From Rhodococcus sp. 4CII (GTDB lineage: Bacteria; Actinomycetota; Actinomycetes; Mycobacteriales; Mycobacteriaceae): 64,000 nt of DNA. Of the stretch, positions 27,034 through 35,791 are shown piece by piece. Both the position numbers and the translations under genes were made by a program. Below the pieces are notes generated by a model. It was not told the origin of the DNA and made no database searches. It saw only the letters and a list, made by a program, of their open reading frames with translations. Each line of letters opens with the position of its first letter. The first letter of the stretch is position 1. The stretch spans positions 62,001-126,000 of the forward strand of contig NZ_JACCFE010000004.1 of the NCBI RefSeq assembly GCF_014256275.1. Direction: 5' to 3'.

Positions 27034-27300
27034 ATGACAATCGAGACCCATACACGGCTGCCAACGCCAACAGCGACCGCGCCGGAGTGGCGCGACTTCG
27101 CACTGTGCCGAGTCACCGATCCAGAAGCTTTCTTCCCCGAGACAGGCGAAGACGGGCGCCCCGCGAAACGGGTGTGCGCGAACTGCGAAGTTCGCGAGGC
27201 CTGCCTAGCCGAGGCACTCGCCCACGATGAGCGGTTCGGGATCTGGGGTGGACTGACCGCGGCCGAGCGCCGCAAACACCACCCGAAGCGCCGCCGATGA
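27034..27300 (+). CDS. WhiB-family iron-sulfur transcription regulator
   Basis: The 88-residue product has the four-cysteine cluster site (ALCRVTDPEAFFP, CANCEVREACL) and the family turn RFGIWGGLTAAERR, followed by a basic tail HHPKRRR. WhiB proteins bind [4Fe-4S] and usually act with sigma-A. The ATG at 27034 is chosen on family length, but the frame is open upstream to an ATG at 26869, which would add 55 residues unlike the family. The 7-bp repeats before the start could affect expression by slippage. Confidence 0.85.
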   Translation: MTIETHTRLPTPTATAPEWRDFALCRVTDPEAFFPETGEDGRPAKRVCANCEVREACLAEALAHDERFGIWGGLTAAERRKHHPKRRR

Positions 27301-27493
27301 CCGCCACGGCCATGTACTTCGCACACAAGGGCGCAATCCGTCCGGCTCCTCAGCCCCGACCGACACGACACGCCATGACACGCCCAATTCGGAATCAGTT
27401 CGCTATGATTCAGCGGAGCCAGAGGCGCCGCTGGCACCGCACAACCCAATTCATCGGTGACACGGCCTATTCCGTTTACGCTACGGTCATCCC

Positions 27494-27754
27494 ATGCGTG
27501 ATCTCCTCGAACAGACCGTCCGCTACCTCGAAGCCCTCTCCGACGCCGCCATGGACGCGTCGCCAGCCACGGACGCCTCGTTCGTGGCTGAGTTCGTCGA
27601 AGCCCTCCGCGAGTGTGCGGAGGCCGTCAAGACTGCCCGTGAGGACCTGATCGACACCGGTCGCCCGATCAACCCTGTCTACTCGCACCCCGGTGACGAG
27701 GACACACGGGAAGAACTCGTCTCGCGACTGACCGCGCATCTCTTTGCCGAATAG
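27494..27754 (+). CDS. Small acidic hypothetical protein
   Basis: The 86-residue product (MRDLLEQTVRYLEALSDAAM...) is helical and acidic with no motif I recognise. The start at 27494 has weak upstream signals, but codon use and composition look genuine. It is convergent with the gene at 27791. Confidence 0.45.
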   Translation: MRDLLEQTVRYLEALSDAAMDASPATDASFVAEFVEALRECAEAVKTAREDLIDTGRPINPVYSHPGDEDTREELVSRLTAHLFAE

Positions 27755-27790
27755 TCCGCTCCGCTCGCCGTCGAGCCGCCAAATTGGCGT

Positions 27791-28315
27791 CTACTCCGCA
27801 GGGCCAATAACGCGGATGGGTGGAGTCAGGAGGACCTCCCATGTCACGGGTACTTCGTGGTCCGGGCTTTGCTGGGACCAATAGCAATGGGAGTGATACG
27901 ACGTCATCAGAGCGGTGCCGGGGGCGCGGAGCAGCTCCATGTTGGCCCGGAATCCGTCGCTATCGGTCTCCACGAGCCAGATCTTGGCTGCTTCAGTCGG
28001 ATCGAAGGCAGTTCGGAAGGCACGGGCTTCGTCGAGTGTGTCCACTGCGAATGCGGATTCGAAACGAGAGGGTGCGGTCGGAAAGTGTGCACGACGGACG
28101 TTTTCCCAGATCAGCTCGATCAGATGGTCCGTGACTTGAAACTGAGCGGCCGCGTTGACGAAGTTGATTTCACCGTGCGCAGCAACGCCATTGGGAAATA
28201 GGACGTCAAGGTGCTGTTGCAGCGCTGTCGGTTCTACGTCGTCGTACCGGGTGAGCTCGAGCGACAGTCCCTCATGAAGGGTTCCTCTTCGATCGACGGT
28301 GTAGAAGCGCGGCAT
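27791..28315 (-). CDS. DUF2441-like hypothetical protein
   Basis: The 174-residue product opens FYTVDRRGTLHEGLSLELTR and has LFPNGVAAHGE, RFESAFAVDTLDEARAFR and KIWLVETDSDG. This pattern resembles DUF2441-type proteins, which have been linked to the ADP-ribosyltransferase fold; I make that link by pattern only. No membrane segment. It stands alone, convergent with 27494-27754. Confidence 0.5.
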   Translation of the reverse strand: MPRFYTVDRRGTLHEGLSLELTRYDDVEPTALQQHLDVLFPNGVAAHGEINFVNAAAQFQVTDHLIELIWENVRRAHFPTAPSRFESAFAVDTLDEARAFRTAFDPTEAAKIWLVETDSDGFRANMELLRAPGTALMTSYHSHCYWSQQSPDHEVPVTWEVLLTPPIRVIGPAE

Positions 28316-28401
28316 TCTGAAACCTTCTCTGGCTGTGCGTGATAGTCGGGCTCAGCATCCGGACTGCCCGTCGCCCATATTGGAAATATTGTGTCCACCC
28401 G

Positions 28402-28423
28402 GCGCCGCCTGTGTGGGCGGCGC
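28402..28423 (-). terminator. Stem-loop terminator
   Basis: GCGCCGCC pairs with GGCGGCGC around TGTGTG, nine bases downstream of the leftward gene ending at 28432. Confidence 0.65.
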
Positions 28424-28431
28424 TCAGCTGG

Positions 28432-28938
28432 TCAGGTGGTGGTATCGATATCGATGGTTCCCTCGGCTCTGCCGTCGAGGGCGGGGAGCGGGTAGTGCGG
28501 GCAGGTGACTACTTGAGGGGGCACGAGAATCGCCCGCCGGTTGCTGTCGAGGTAGAGGCGATAGGCGAGCTGACCGTCCCGGTGGACACCGGTGGCTGGG
28601 TCGACGGCGCCGAGAAAGTACCCTTGCGCGGCGTCGACGGTTGAGAAGATCGTCCGAGCCCATTCAGCGGGCTCGGTGGCCGGCAGATGCCGGGGCTCGC
28701 CCGTGTGCGCGTCGACGGTGTGCACGATGACGGTGACAGTGAACCCGGTAGCCGCGGGGAACCACGCCGCGGCCGGGGCTACGAACGATGCGATGGACGT
28801 GTGGATCTGCAGCCTGATGTCCGTTCCGGTGCGGGCCACCGCCGTGATGGTGGGCGAATCTGCCGTGAAGTCATCGGTGGCCAGGTGTGGCAGCGCGCGG
28901 TCGGAGTCGGCGTGGACGCTGCCGGGATCAGCGGGCAT
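28432..28938 (-). CDS. Hypothetical protein of a three-gene envelope operon
   Basis: From the ATG at 28938 the product is 168 residues, with a central beta-rich segment TVTVIVHTVDAHTGEPRHLP, PAEWARTIFSTVDAAQGYFLG and a C-terminal QLAYRLYLDSNRRAILVPP. No known family. A decayed copy of the middle part lies at 15899-16091. It overlaps the upstream gene by 11 bases and is last in an operon of three leftward genes. Confidence 0.6.
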   Translation of the reverse strand: MPADPGSVHADSDRALPHLATDDFTADSPTITAVARTGTDIRLQIHTSIASFVAPAAAWFPAATGFTVTVIVHTVDAHTGEPRHLPATEPAEWARTIFSTVDAAQGYFLGAVDPATGVHRDGQLAYRLYLDSNRRAILVPPQVVTCPHYPLPALDGRAEGTIDIDTTT

Positions 28939-29257
28939 GGGCTTGTTTGTCCCGTTCTCGGATGATCTGGTCGGCCAGGCGGTACACCGCCAACTCGTCA
29001 GGGACACCGACCTTCGTGGCGCGCTCGCGGGCCGCGATGAACACCCGGACCTCCTCGTTCCCCTGCCTGCGATCCCGGTGCAGGAACCGGTGACGCGCCT
29101 CGGCGAGGTCCTCGAGGACCAACCACTGGAAGCGGTCGAGACTGGCGGCGATCTCGGCGACACGCGCCCGCTCCGACTGGACTGTGCGCCACCGATCAGC
29201 CAGGTCCGATCCCCCGAGCAGTGCACCGAGGACCATGGCGCAGACCGCTGTGATCAT
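28928..29257 (-). CDS. Small protein with N-terminal hydrophobic segment and helical domain
   Basis: The 109-residue product starts MITAVCAMVLGALLGG, a short membrane anchor or signal, followed by a charged helical domain (QSERARVAEIAASLDRFQW, RHRFLHRDRRQG). No family is recognised. Its start overlaps the upstream stop as ATGA at 29254. Confidence 0.55.
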   Translation of the reverse strand: MITAVCAMVLGALLGGSDLADRWRTVQSERARVAEIAASLDRFQWLVLEDLAEARHRFLHRDRRQGNEEVRVFIAARERATKVGVPDELAVYRLADQIIRERDKQAHAR

Positions 29258-29520
29258 TCCGCACCCCTTCTCGACGTCATGGATTTCTTCGGTTCACCGG
29301 TGGCCACGGTCAGGGCGACAGTCGCCACGATCGCGACAACGACGGTCAGCAGCAGGGGCAGTGAGAACTCGGACGCGATCACCGCCCCGACGACAGCCAC
29401 CGCGAAGGCGAACACAGCGAGCAGCCAGAGGGCCCGGGCAGCCGAGGCCCGATGTGTGATCTGGGCGACTGAGCCAGCGACGACCAGCACGGCGCCGAGC
29501 CAGAGAATCCAGATTGTCAT
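29254..29520 (-). CDS. Small integral membrane protein
   Basis: From the ATG at 29520 the 88-residue product has three hydrophobic helices (MTIWILWLGAVLVVAGSVAQ, AARALWLLAVFAFAVAVVGA, LPLLLTVVVAIVATVALTVA). It heads the operon with 28928-29257 and 28432-28938. An upstream in-frame start exists but lies in a non-coding-looking stretch. Confidence 0.6.
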   Translation of the reverse strand: MTIWILWLGAVLVVAGSVAQITHRASAARALWLLAVFAFAVAVVGAVIASEFSLPLLLTVVVAIVATVALTVATGEPKKSMTSRRGAE

Positions 29521-29721
29521 GGTGTGGCGCGGATCCTTCCGACGTCGGCGGGCTGAAGTCTCGTGGAACAGGGTGTCATGCCGCCGAGTGGCCGAGCAGA
29601 TCGGCGACGTCTGATCGAGCCATACCCTCGGTTGGGCGAACCGGCAAAGGTCGTCGAAGCGGCGGAAATGGGCGCACAACCGGGCCTTTGCGGCTGATCG
29701 CGCCGATGCTGTGTAAGGCCG

Positions 29722-30069
29722 TCAATGGGCGTCGTGGAAGGCCTGTGCGATCTCGGCGGGGATGCGGCCGCGGGAGGACAGTTCGTACCCCTGCTCGATC
29801 GCCCAGTCGCGGATCTTCTTCGTTTCTCCCCGCGGCCGCTTCGCGACAACGGGGTTCACCTGCCGGTCGGCGCGGTGTTTGCGGCCGCCGACTCGTGTGG
29901 AGTGGGCGATGTAGTACTCGAAGGTCTCGCGGAGTTCCTTCGCGTGCTCGTTCTTCAGGTCGATCACGTACTCGACGCCGTCGACTGCGTAGCTGATGCT
30001 TTCGCCGTTCTCACCGAAGACGGTGCCGTCAATGTCGTCGACCAGCTCCACTACGACCTTGCGTGCCAC
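29722..30069 (-). CDS. lsr2: Lsr2-family nucleoid-associated protein
   Basis: The N-terminal oligomerisation domain is VARKVVVELVDDIDG with VEYVIDLKNEHAKELRE. The C-terminal DNA-binding domain reads IRDWAIEQGYELSSRGRIPAEIAQAFHDAH with the RGR hook that enters the minor groove of AT-rich DNA. Lsr2 silences horizontally acquired genes in actinobacteria. The GTG at 30069 has AAGGAG at 8-base spacing and is preferred to the GTG at 30078. A plasmid-borne copy may help silence the replicon's own cargo. Confidence 0.9.
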   Translation of the reverse strand: MARKVVVELVDDIDGTVFGENGESISYAVDGVEYVIDLKNEHAKELRETFEYYIAHSTRVGGRKHRADRQVNPVVAKRPRGETKKIRDWAIEQGYELSSRGRIPAEIAQAFHDAH

Positions 30070-30333
30070 GGTTTCCACTCCTTGAGTTCTCCGGTACGGA
30101 CCAGATGACAGTACTGGGAGTATCAGGAAACTCCCTGCGAGGTCCAGTGAGGACTATGGGTCGGAGAGGGTGACCGGTCAGACGCAGCGCCCTGACGGAA
30201 CACGGTCACACTTCGACGAGTCCTCGGGGCAGGGTCCTTGCCGTTCGAGCATTCCAGACTTCAGACGCGTTGACCTGCGCAGATGGTCCATTTCTCGCGG
30301 AGGTCAGGTAGACGGATTTCGTCGGTGTTAGAA

Positions 30334-30349
30334 TCGAACGCATGTTCGA
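30334..30349. promoter_or_regulatory. LexA-binding SOS box
   Basis: TCGAAC-GCAT-GTTCGA is a perfect match to the actinobacterial LexA consensus TCGAAC(N4)GTTCGA. It touches a possible -10 box TAGAAT (30329-30334) and lies 45 bases before the imuA'-like start, so that gene should be DNA-damage inducible. Confidence 0.85.
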
Positions 30350-30393
30350 CTACCCGGGTCGGGGTAGGTGCAACGCGGTAGGAGATCGGTTCT

Positions 30394-31188
30394 ATGACGG
30401 CACACTCCTCCACCAGTACTGATTTCACATTGCGGACGTTGCCGAAGGCCGATCGTGTGGAGGAGCTGCGCCGTCAGATGGCGGCGATCCCGGGTCGGTC
30501 TGTTGAGCCGGCCACCCCGATGTCTTTGGCGGTTCCCGCGTCGAAACCGGCGGCGGCGAGCGCGGAATCGATCCTCCGACTGCTTCCTGTGGCTCCAGCC
30601 TTCGCGAAACTGTTGCCCAGAGGTGGCCTTCCGCGCGGCTCGGTTGTCTCGGTTACTGGTGCCCGCTCGGTTTTGGTGAGCTTGGTCGCGGAAGTAACCG
30701 GGTCCGGCGGTCACGCCGCGGTTATCGGGCTACCGCAATTCGGTCTGCTTTCCGCTGTGGAAATGGGTGCTGACCTGACGAAGTGCGCGTTGATTCCGGA
30801 GGCCGGCGCCGATTCGGTCGACGTCGCGGCGGTCCTGCTCGACGGGATGGACCTGGTGGTCCTTGGGCTCGGCGGAATGGCGGTGACCCCCAGTCGCGCC
30901 CGGGCTGTAGTCGCGCGTGCACGCAATAGGGGGTCGGTGCTGGTGGTGACCGAAGGACGGTGGGACGGTGCCGACGTCCGGATCGACTCGCGGGTGTGTG
31001 GCTATGACGGCCTGGGCGAGGGGCACGGCCGCGTGAAGGGTGTTCGCCTCGATGTGGAGGTCAGTGGCCGGGGATTCCGCCCTAGGACTTCCAGAGTGGA
31101 CTTGGGGGTCAGCAAGGGGGTGGTGGGGTGGAGTGAGCACGCCGAAGAGCTGACCGCCTCTCTGCAGCCGTTGCGGGAAGCGCTGTGA
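30394..31188 (+). CDS. imuA': ImuA'-like RecA-fold protein
   Basis: The 264-residue product has an N-terminal RVEELRRQMAAI helix, then a RecA-like core: LLPRGGLPRGSVVSVTG (P-loop position but degenerate), HAAVIGLPQFGLLSAVEMGAD, VAAVLLDGMDLVVLGL. It fits mycobacterial ImuA', partner of ImuB and DnaE2 in error-prone translesion synthesis. The SOS box upstream supports this. The start follows TAGGAG. Neither imuB nor dnaE2 follows in this window. A 4-base overlap (GTGA at 31185) couples it to a small unknown gene. Confidence 0.75.
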   Translation: MTAHSSTSTDFTLRTLPKADRVEELRRQMAAIPGRSVEPATPMSLAVPASKPAAASAESILRLLPVAPAFAKLLPRGGLPRGSVVSVTGARSVLVSLVAEVTGSGGHAAVIGLPQFGLLSAVEMGADLTKCALIPEAGADSVDVAAVLLDGMDLVVLGLGGMAVTPSRARAVVARARNRGSVLVVTEGRWDGADVRIDSRVCGYDGLGEGHGRVKGVRLDVEVSGRGFRPRTSRVDLGVSKGVVGWSEHAEELTASLQPLREAL

Positions 31189-31562
31189 GCGGGCTCCCTG
31201 ATTTCGAAGCTTGGTGCGAGCCATGGCCGGCCACCCCGACATTGCGCCGCTGCGTCCCGCCTCGTCCGGTGATTGTCGAGATGAATCGTGCTCTCCCGCT
31301 TGCCAAACATGCCCAACGCCCCGATCGACTGCCACTGCGAGTGCTCGCTGGTGGTCTCCGGGTCGAGGGAACCATGCACGCGGAATTGTTCGCCTGGGTG
31401 AAATTGACCGATGGCCAGTGGCTGGCTTGTAGCCAGGGTTCGAACCTGACCGTAGACCCCCACCCTAGCCGACGCTCTTGGCAATCGATCCGAGGCGAAT
31501 CCAGATACCGCGGTATCGATCAGCCGTTCCATCGCACTGGTCCGCGGACTGCTCATAACTGA
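31185..31562 (+). CDS. Hypothetical protein coupled to imuA'
   Basis: The GTG at 31185 overlaps the imuA' stop. The 125-residue product has VIVEMNRALPLAKHAQ, LRVLAGGLRVEGTMHAELF and VKLTDGQWLACSQGSNLTV, beta-rich in the middle, with no family I recognise. It occupies the place where imuB lies in chromosomal operons but is far too short and lacks polymerase motifs. Confidence 0.5.
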   Translation: MSGLPDFEAWCEPWPATPTLRRCVPPRPVIVEMNRALPLAKHAQRPDRLPLRVLAGGLRVEGTMHAELFAWVKLTDGQWLACSQGSNLTVDPHPSRRSWQSIRGESRYRGIDQPFHRTGPRTAHN

Positions 31563-31563
31563 G

Positions 31564-31603
31564 GGATTCCACGAGTTACGTGTGGAATCCGCGAGCTGCT
31601 CGC
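31564..31603 (+). terminator. Tandem stem-loops
   Basis: GGATTCCAC pairs with GTGGAATCC around 9 bases, followed directly by GCGAG-CTG-CTCGC. They begin two bases after the stop of the imuA' operon. Confidence 0.65.
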
Positions 31604-31755
31604 AGACTCCGATACTCGTCGGGGATGAGACCACGTTTCTGCACCGTTTGACGCCCCAGTTCGGGATTCTTCACCGGACCACCTCTACGGGACTTCGCAG
31701 TTCAGCGAGGTTCAGTCATGGGACGACAATCGGAACGCACCGATGTGGGTTCCTT

Positions 31756-32971
31756 GGGTTCGTGCGGTGATCGCAACACCACTGATCAAAGGGTGTTGCA
31801 CATGGCGAAATATTCTCATCGGATGGTTCCGGAGATCTTTCAGACGTTCTGGTCGGGGATGGCGGCGGGTGAGTTCATCACGGGCGCGGCCGAGGCGGCC
31901 GGCTCGTATCGCAAACAGGGCGCTCGGTGGCTTGCGGCATGCGGTGGGGTGCGTCCCCGGCGTGGCCGCAACCTCAAGGGCCGTTGTTTGACGTTCGCGG
32001 AACGGGAAGAGATCGCCATCGGCATCGCCGCAGGTCACACGCTTCGTGACATCGCGAAAGCCCTGAACCGGAGTCCGTCGACGATCTCACGCGAGATCGC
32101 CCGGAACCGTGAGCCGTCCGGGCGGTACCGAGCCAGATCGGCGCACGCAGCCGCCTACCATCGGGCCTCGCGGCCCAAACCGTCCAAGCTCGCCACCAAT
32201 CCGTCGCTACGTGAGACAGTGGAGAAATCCCTGACCGAGCGCCATTCACCCGAGCAGATCGCGGGCCGACTCCGACTCGATTTCCCCGACGATCCACAGA
32301 TGCGGGTGAGCACCGAGACCATCTACCAATCGCTCTACCAACCCTCCCGCGGCGGACTCGAACACACCCTCACCCGATCGCTGCGGACCGGACGTGGGCT
32401 GCGCCGACCTAGTCGGAAAGCCGGCCAGCGCAAGAATCGGATCCCCGACATGGCCAACATTGCGGACCGCCCCAAAGACGTGAAAGACCGTGCAGTACCG
32501 GGACATTGGGAGGGTGACCTCATTGTCGGCAAACGGAATCTGAGCGCGATCGGCACACTCGTCGAACGTTCGACCGGCACCGTCATGCTCGTTCATCTGC
32601 CCGACGGATACAAGCCCGAGCAGACCGCGCCCGCGTTGACCGAACAGCTCGAGACGCTGCCCACGAGCCTGCGCCGGACCCTGACGTGGGACCAGGGTTC
32701 GGAGATGCGGGACTGGAAGAGCGTCAGCGCGGCCACCGGCATCGACATCTACTTCTGTGATCCACACGCACCCTGGCAGCGCGGGACCAACGAGAATACG
32801 AACGGCATTCTCCGTCAGTACTTCCCCAAAGGTTCGGACCTGAGTGTGCACTCGAAAGCGGACCTGGAGTGGGTCTCACGGCAACTCAATGAGCGCCCCC
32901 GGAAACGGCTAGAATTTCGCACACCCATCGAAGAGATGGAACGACTGCTGTTGCGATGACCGCCAGAATCC
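31756..32971 (+). mobile_element. IS30-family insertion sequence
   Basis: Imperfect terminal inverted repeats: left TGCGGTGATCGCAAC (31763-31777) against right complement GGCGGTCATCGCAAC (32950-32964), with weaker pairing out to 31756 and 32971. The exact ends and any target duplication are not certain. It encodes one intact transposase. Confidence 0.8.
31802..32959 (+). CDS. IS30-family transposase
   Basis: The 385-residue product has the IS30 helix-turn-helix GHTLRDIAKALNRSPSTISREIARN and a DDE domain with GHWEGDLIVGKRNLSAIGTL (first Asp), LTWDQGSEM (second Asp) and QRGTNENTNGILRQYFPKG (Glu region). The ATG at 31802 gives the family N-terminus; an upstream in-frame ATG at 31718 lies outside the inverted repeat. 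The gene appears intact. Confidence 0.9.
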   Translation: MAKYSHRMVPEIFQTFWSGMAAGEFITGAAEAAGSYRKQGARWLAACGGVRPRRGRNLKGRCLTFAEREEIAIGIAAGHTLRDIAKALNRSPSTISREIARNREPSGRYRARSAHAAAYHRASRPKPSKLATNPSLRETVEKSLTERHSPEQIAGRLRLDFPDDPQMRVSTETIYQSLYQPSRGGLEHTLTRSLRTGRGLRRPSRKAGQRKNRIPDMANIADRPKDVKDRAVPGHWEGDLIVGKRNLSAIGTLVERSTGTVMLVHLPDGYKPEQTAPALTEQLETLPTSLRRTLTWDQGSEMRDWKSVSAATGIDIYFCDPHAPWQRGTNENTNGILRQYFPKGSDLSVHSKADLEWVSRQLNERPRKRLEFRTPIEEMERLLLR

Positions 32972-33021
32972 GCCGTTCGGCTTCCGGGACAGCCTGGCGT
33001 GCAGCCCGAGACGCGGCACAA

Positions 33022-33225
33022 TCAACGGCCGATTGTCAGGACACCGCCCGTCATGCCTCCTTCGAGGTATCCCTGAGGAGCTCGGCCATCGTCGTGCGCC
33101 TGGATCCGGTTGGCGTACTCGGGGCGCGTCCAGCCGTGCTCGCGCACGAGCGTGCGGTGGACCGCATGGCCTGTGAGCACCCAGGTGGCGGTGACAGCGC
33201 GTTCGGTGGTGAGATCCGGTCGCAC
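33022..33225 (-). pseudogene. TetR-family regulator, C-terminal fragment
   Basis: The frame reads TATWVLTGHAVHRTLVREHG and WTRPEYANRIQ, the usual end of one group of actinobacterial TetR regulators (W.LTG..v...LV.E.GW....Y). The DNA-binding domain and most of the ligand domain are missing. It lies 50 bases beyond the IS30 element. Confidence 0.45.
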
Positions 33226-33354
33226 GCGCTCCCGAGTCGGTTGCGTTCGGACTCGTCGGCGCCGCGGCGGCTATCGGGTCTACATCAGCAGCCTGCCCTC
33301 GTCCGGATCGTCCACGTCGGATACGACGACGGGAAGCCGACTCGTATTCGGGGC

Positions 33355-33789
33355 TCAGCCGGTGTTGGCGCCCCGGTGTCGGCTGTAGTAGCCGGCCATA
33401 AGCCGCCAGTAGACCAGTAGCAGCGCCATCATGACCGCGGTGGCACCGGCTGCCGGTGCGGCGCGGCGTCGCCGGGCGGCGATCAGTGCGGTGATGCCGG
33501 CCAGCGTGGCCGCCGCGTTTACCGCCATCGCGGTGTCGCGTGGCCGCTCGGTGATCCAGAGTTCTTCGCCGAGCACCGCCCGGGTGGACCAAGCCTGCTC
33601 GTCCGCCGGTTTCGGGAAGATCACGGGGTTGGCGGCCATCCAGGCACCGACGATCGCGGCATGGCTCCACCGCCGTGTCCACAGAGGAACGAGCACAAGA
33701 GGGGTGCTCAGCCAGCGAGTCCAGGCACTCCATGGGTTGGAGTGGCGCGCGAAGACCTCGTGTTTGAGATCGGCGAAACCGCGTGGCAT
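33355..33789 (-). CDS. DUF6653-like small membrane protein
   Basis: From the ATG at 33789 the product is 144 residues. It begins MPRGFADLKHEVFARHSNPW and has three to four hydrophobic segments (TPLVLVPLWTRRWSHAAIV, AMAVNAAATLAGITALIAA, GATAVMMALLLVYWRLMAGY). The HSNPWSAWTRWLSTPL start matches a family of small actinobacterial membrane proteins of unknown role. It appears intact within a stretch of gene fragments. Confidence 0.65.
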   Translation of the reverse strand: MPRGFADLKHEVFARHSNPWSAWTRWLSTPLVLVPLWTRRWSHAAIVGAWMAANPVIFPKPADEQAWSTRAVLGEELWITERPRDTAMAVNAAATLAGITALIAARRRRAAPAAGATAVMMALLLVYWRLMAGYYSRHRGANTG

Positions 33790-33797
33790 GTCAGGAT

Positions 33798-33983
33798 CTA
33801 CCTTCCGGCCCGGCGCCAGCGTTCGATCACCGCGGGCGCTGCGAGACGTGTCTTGCCGCACCCTACCCGGCCGAGCAACGTGACGAACCTCCCCGGGACC
33901 ACGAGGACGGCGATCTCTCGGAGTTCACGGGCACGGCCGACGAACCTGGAAAGGTCGGGCGGCAGCGTGTCGATGTCAGTCAT
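33798..33983 (-). pseudogene. AAA-type ATPase fragment (LuxR/SARP-associated NTPase)
   Basis: The frame reads LPPDLSRFVGRARELREIAV, VTLLGRVGCGKTRLA and then ends. This is the start of large actinobacterial regulators with FVGRxxEL and a P-loop GxGGVGKTRLA; here the P-loop is altered (GRVGCGKT) and more than 600 residues are missing. Confidence 0.6.
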
Positions 33984-34187
33984 CTGCGCGAGTCTGGCAC
34001 CGGCGCGCGGCGCCGGGAACGAGCTGGATCGGCTCGCAGCGAGTTGGAGTCGCCGCGCCAGCAGGAAGGCCGGCGGCCCCACGCTCACTGCGGCGGCGAT
34101 GCTGAGCAGGGGATAGAGGCGCCAGTACCGCAAACCGATCCCTTTCGTGACAGCACGTCATCGTCATGATTCCGTCGCATGAGGCGG

Positions 34188-34331
34188 TCACGATGCGCGT
34201 CGGGCGAGTATGAGTGCTTCGCGTTTGGTCAACGGCAGCGGCAGGGGCCCGCGGTCGGCCAGCGCATCGGCGAGAATCGCTGCCCGGTGGTGCGGCACCA
34301 GACGTGCCAGGAAGTCCCGCACAGCGTCCCG
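34188..34331 (-). pseudogene. Unidentified coding remnant
   Basis: The frame reads RDAVRDFLARLVPHHRAAIL and ADALADRGPLPLPLTKREAL before a stop at 34188. Composition looks like real protein but the upstream part is in another frame (QQLVAAAFGAAETEPWD). I cannot name the family. Confidence 0.35.
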
Positions 34332-34431
34332 GTGTCGGGCAGCGTGATGAGCGACGCATCCCAGGGCTCGGTCTCAGCCGCCCCGAAGGCGGCGGCGACC
34401 AGCTGTTGAGCGGTCCGGGGCGGCGATCGGT

Positions 34432-34697
34432 GTGACCTTCGCGGTCAGACCGATCCTCGCGCCGCTGCCGCTGCCGCTGGGGCGCGGGCAGTGGAAGGTG
34501 TTCGTCACCGCGGTCGGGGGTTCTTCACCGGAATGTTGCTGCGGCGCAGCGACGCGCACATTCGGCTTCCGGTGGCGCAGATCCTGACCCGGACCGGGCG
34601 GCAGCTTCTGCCGGCGCTGCTGGTGGTGGTGGCGGCCGCCGCGCTGGTCACCATGATCACCCGGCCGTTCACGCAGTGGGGTGCGGCCGCTGATTAG
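34432..34697 (+). pseudogene. Unidentified membrane-protein remnant with a frameshift
   Basis: One frame reads RPILAPLPLPLGRGQWKVFV; after a shift near 34509 the next reads LLRRSDAHIRLPVAQILTRT, a hydrophobic segment ALLVVVAAAALVTMITRP and a stop. It looks like the end of a membrane protein, not identified. Confidence 0.35.
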
Positions 34698-34888
34698 CGG
34701 GTAGCCCAGTTGGGGAATTCGGGCGCCGCCGCGATAGGGTGAAGATGGTGCGCCGGGAAGTCTGGTCGGCAAAAGAATTTCGCTCGCTATCGACCGGACG
34801 AGGACCGCATCATGTGCACCACACCTTTACTTCTGCCCGTCAGCCGTCGCATCCTGGGTGCGTCGCCGGCCGTGGCGCGGTGAGCGCG

Positions 34889-35791
34889 ATGAAATACGTT
34901 CCCCTTGCCACACATGGCATCTACCACGAGACCGCGGACAGTGTTCCGGTGCGCCGGGCCTGCCGGGACCGGCTCGAGCACTGGCACGTCCCCCACGCAC
35001 TGCACCGGTTCGACACCTCCCTGGGCGTGACCACCGTGCTGTCGGCGGGCACGAGCACCGGGCTGCCACCGGTGGTGCTGCTGCCCGGGGCCGATCTGAA
35101 CGCGGCGACGAGTCTGGCCACCGTGTGCGCCCTGCGGGAACAGCACCGCGTCCTGGTCCCGGACATCCCCGGCGAACCGGGTCTGAGCTCGTCGCGGCGC
35201 CCGCACCGGTACCGGCAGCTGCTTCCTGCGTATGGTCACTGGCTCGACGAGTTGCTCCCGCAACTGTGCAGCGAGCCGGTGATCCTGGTCGGCCATTCCC
35301 TCGGCGCCGGAATCGCCCTCGCATCCACACCCTCCGATCATGTCGCGAAGCTGGTCCTGGTCAGCCCGGCGGGCCTCGTCGCGATGCGGCACACCCGGGA
35401 GCTGACCTGGTTGCGTACGAAGTGGCGGCTCGACGCCACCCTCGGCAACAGCGAACAACTCCTGTCGTATCTGATGTCGCCGCGGTTCACCCCGGACATG
35501 GGACTGGTCTCCTGGTACAGCATGGTCGCCGAGCACTGCTTCCCGGGCCGGTTGCCCCGGCGTCTGCCCGCCCGGCTGGTACACCGCTGGTCCGGAACAC
35601 CGGTCGTCGTCGCCACGGGTGAGCACGACCGGCTTGTCAGCCCGGATCGTCTGCGCCGACGGGTGCGATCGCTGCTCGGTGTCGAGGTCCGCACCCTTCC
35701 CCGGTGCGGGCACCTGGCGTTACGTGAGGCACCCGGCACGGTCGCCGAGCTGATCACCTCCGCTCCGAACAATCAGAAGGAAGCCGTGTGA
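34889..35791 (+). CDS. Alpha/beta hydrolase paired with nhaA
   Basis: The 300-residue product has [24 protein letters not shown], the nucleophile elbow GHSLGAG, the acid in [11 protein letters not shown] and the catalytic His in [12 protein letters not shown]. It is a clear paralogue of the hydrolase at 47822-48721. The stop overlaps the GTG of nhaA (GTGA at 35788), so the two are translationally coupled. Substrate is unknown. The start may be the ATG at 34889 or the GTG 9 bases earlier. Confidence 0.8.
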   Translation: MKYVPLATHGIYHETADSVPVRRACRDRLEHWHVPHALHRFDTSLGVTTVLSAGTSTGLPPVVLLPGADLNAATSLATVCALREQHRVLVPDIPGEPGLSSSRRPHRYRQLLPAYGHWLDELLPQLCSEPVILVGHSLGAGIALASTPSDHVAKLVLVSPAGLVAMRHTRELTWLRTKWRLDATLGNSEQLLSYLMSPRFTPDMGLVSWYSMVAEHCFPGRLPRRLPARLVHRWSGTPVVVATGEHDRLVSPDRLRRRVRSLLGVEVRTLPRCGHLALREAPGTVAELITSAPNNQKEAV

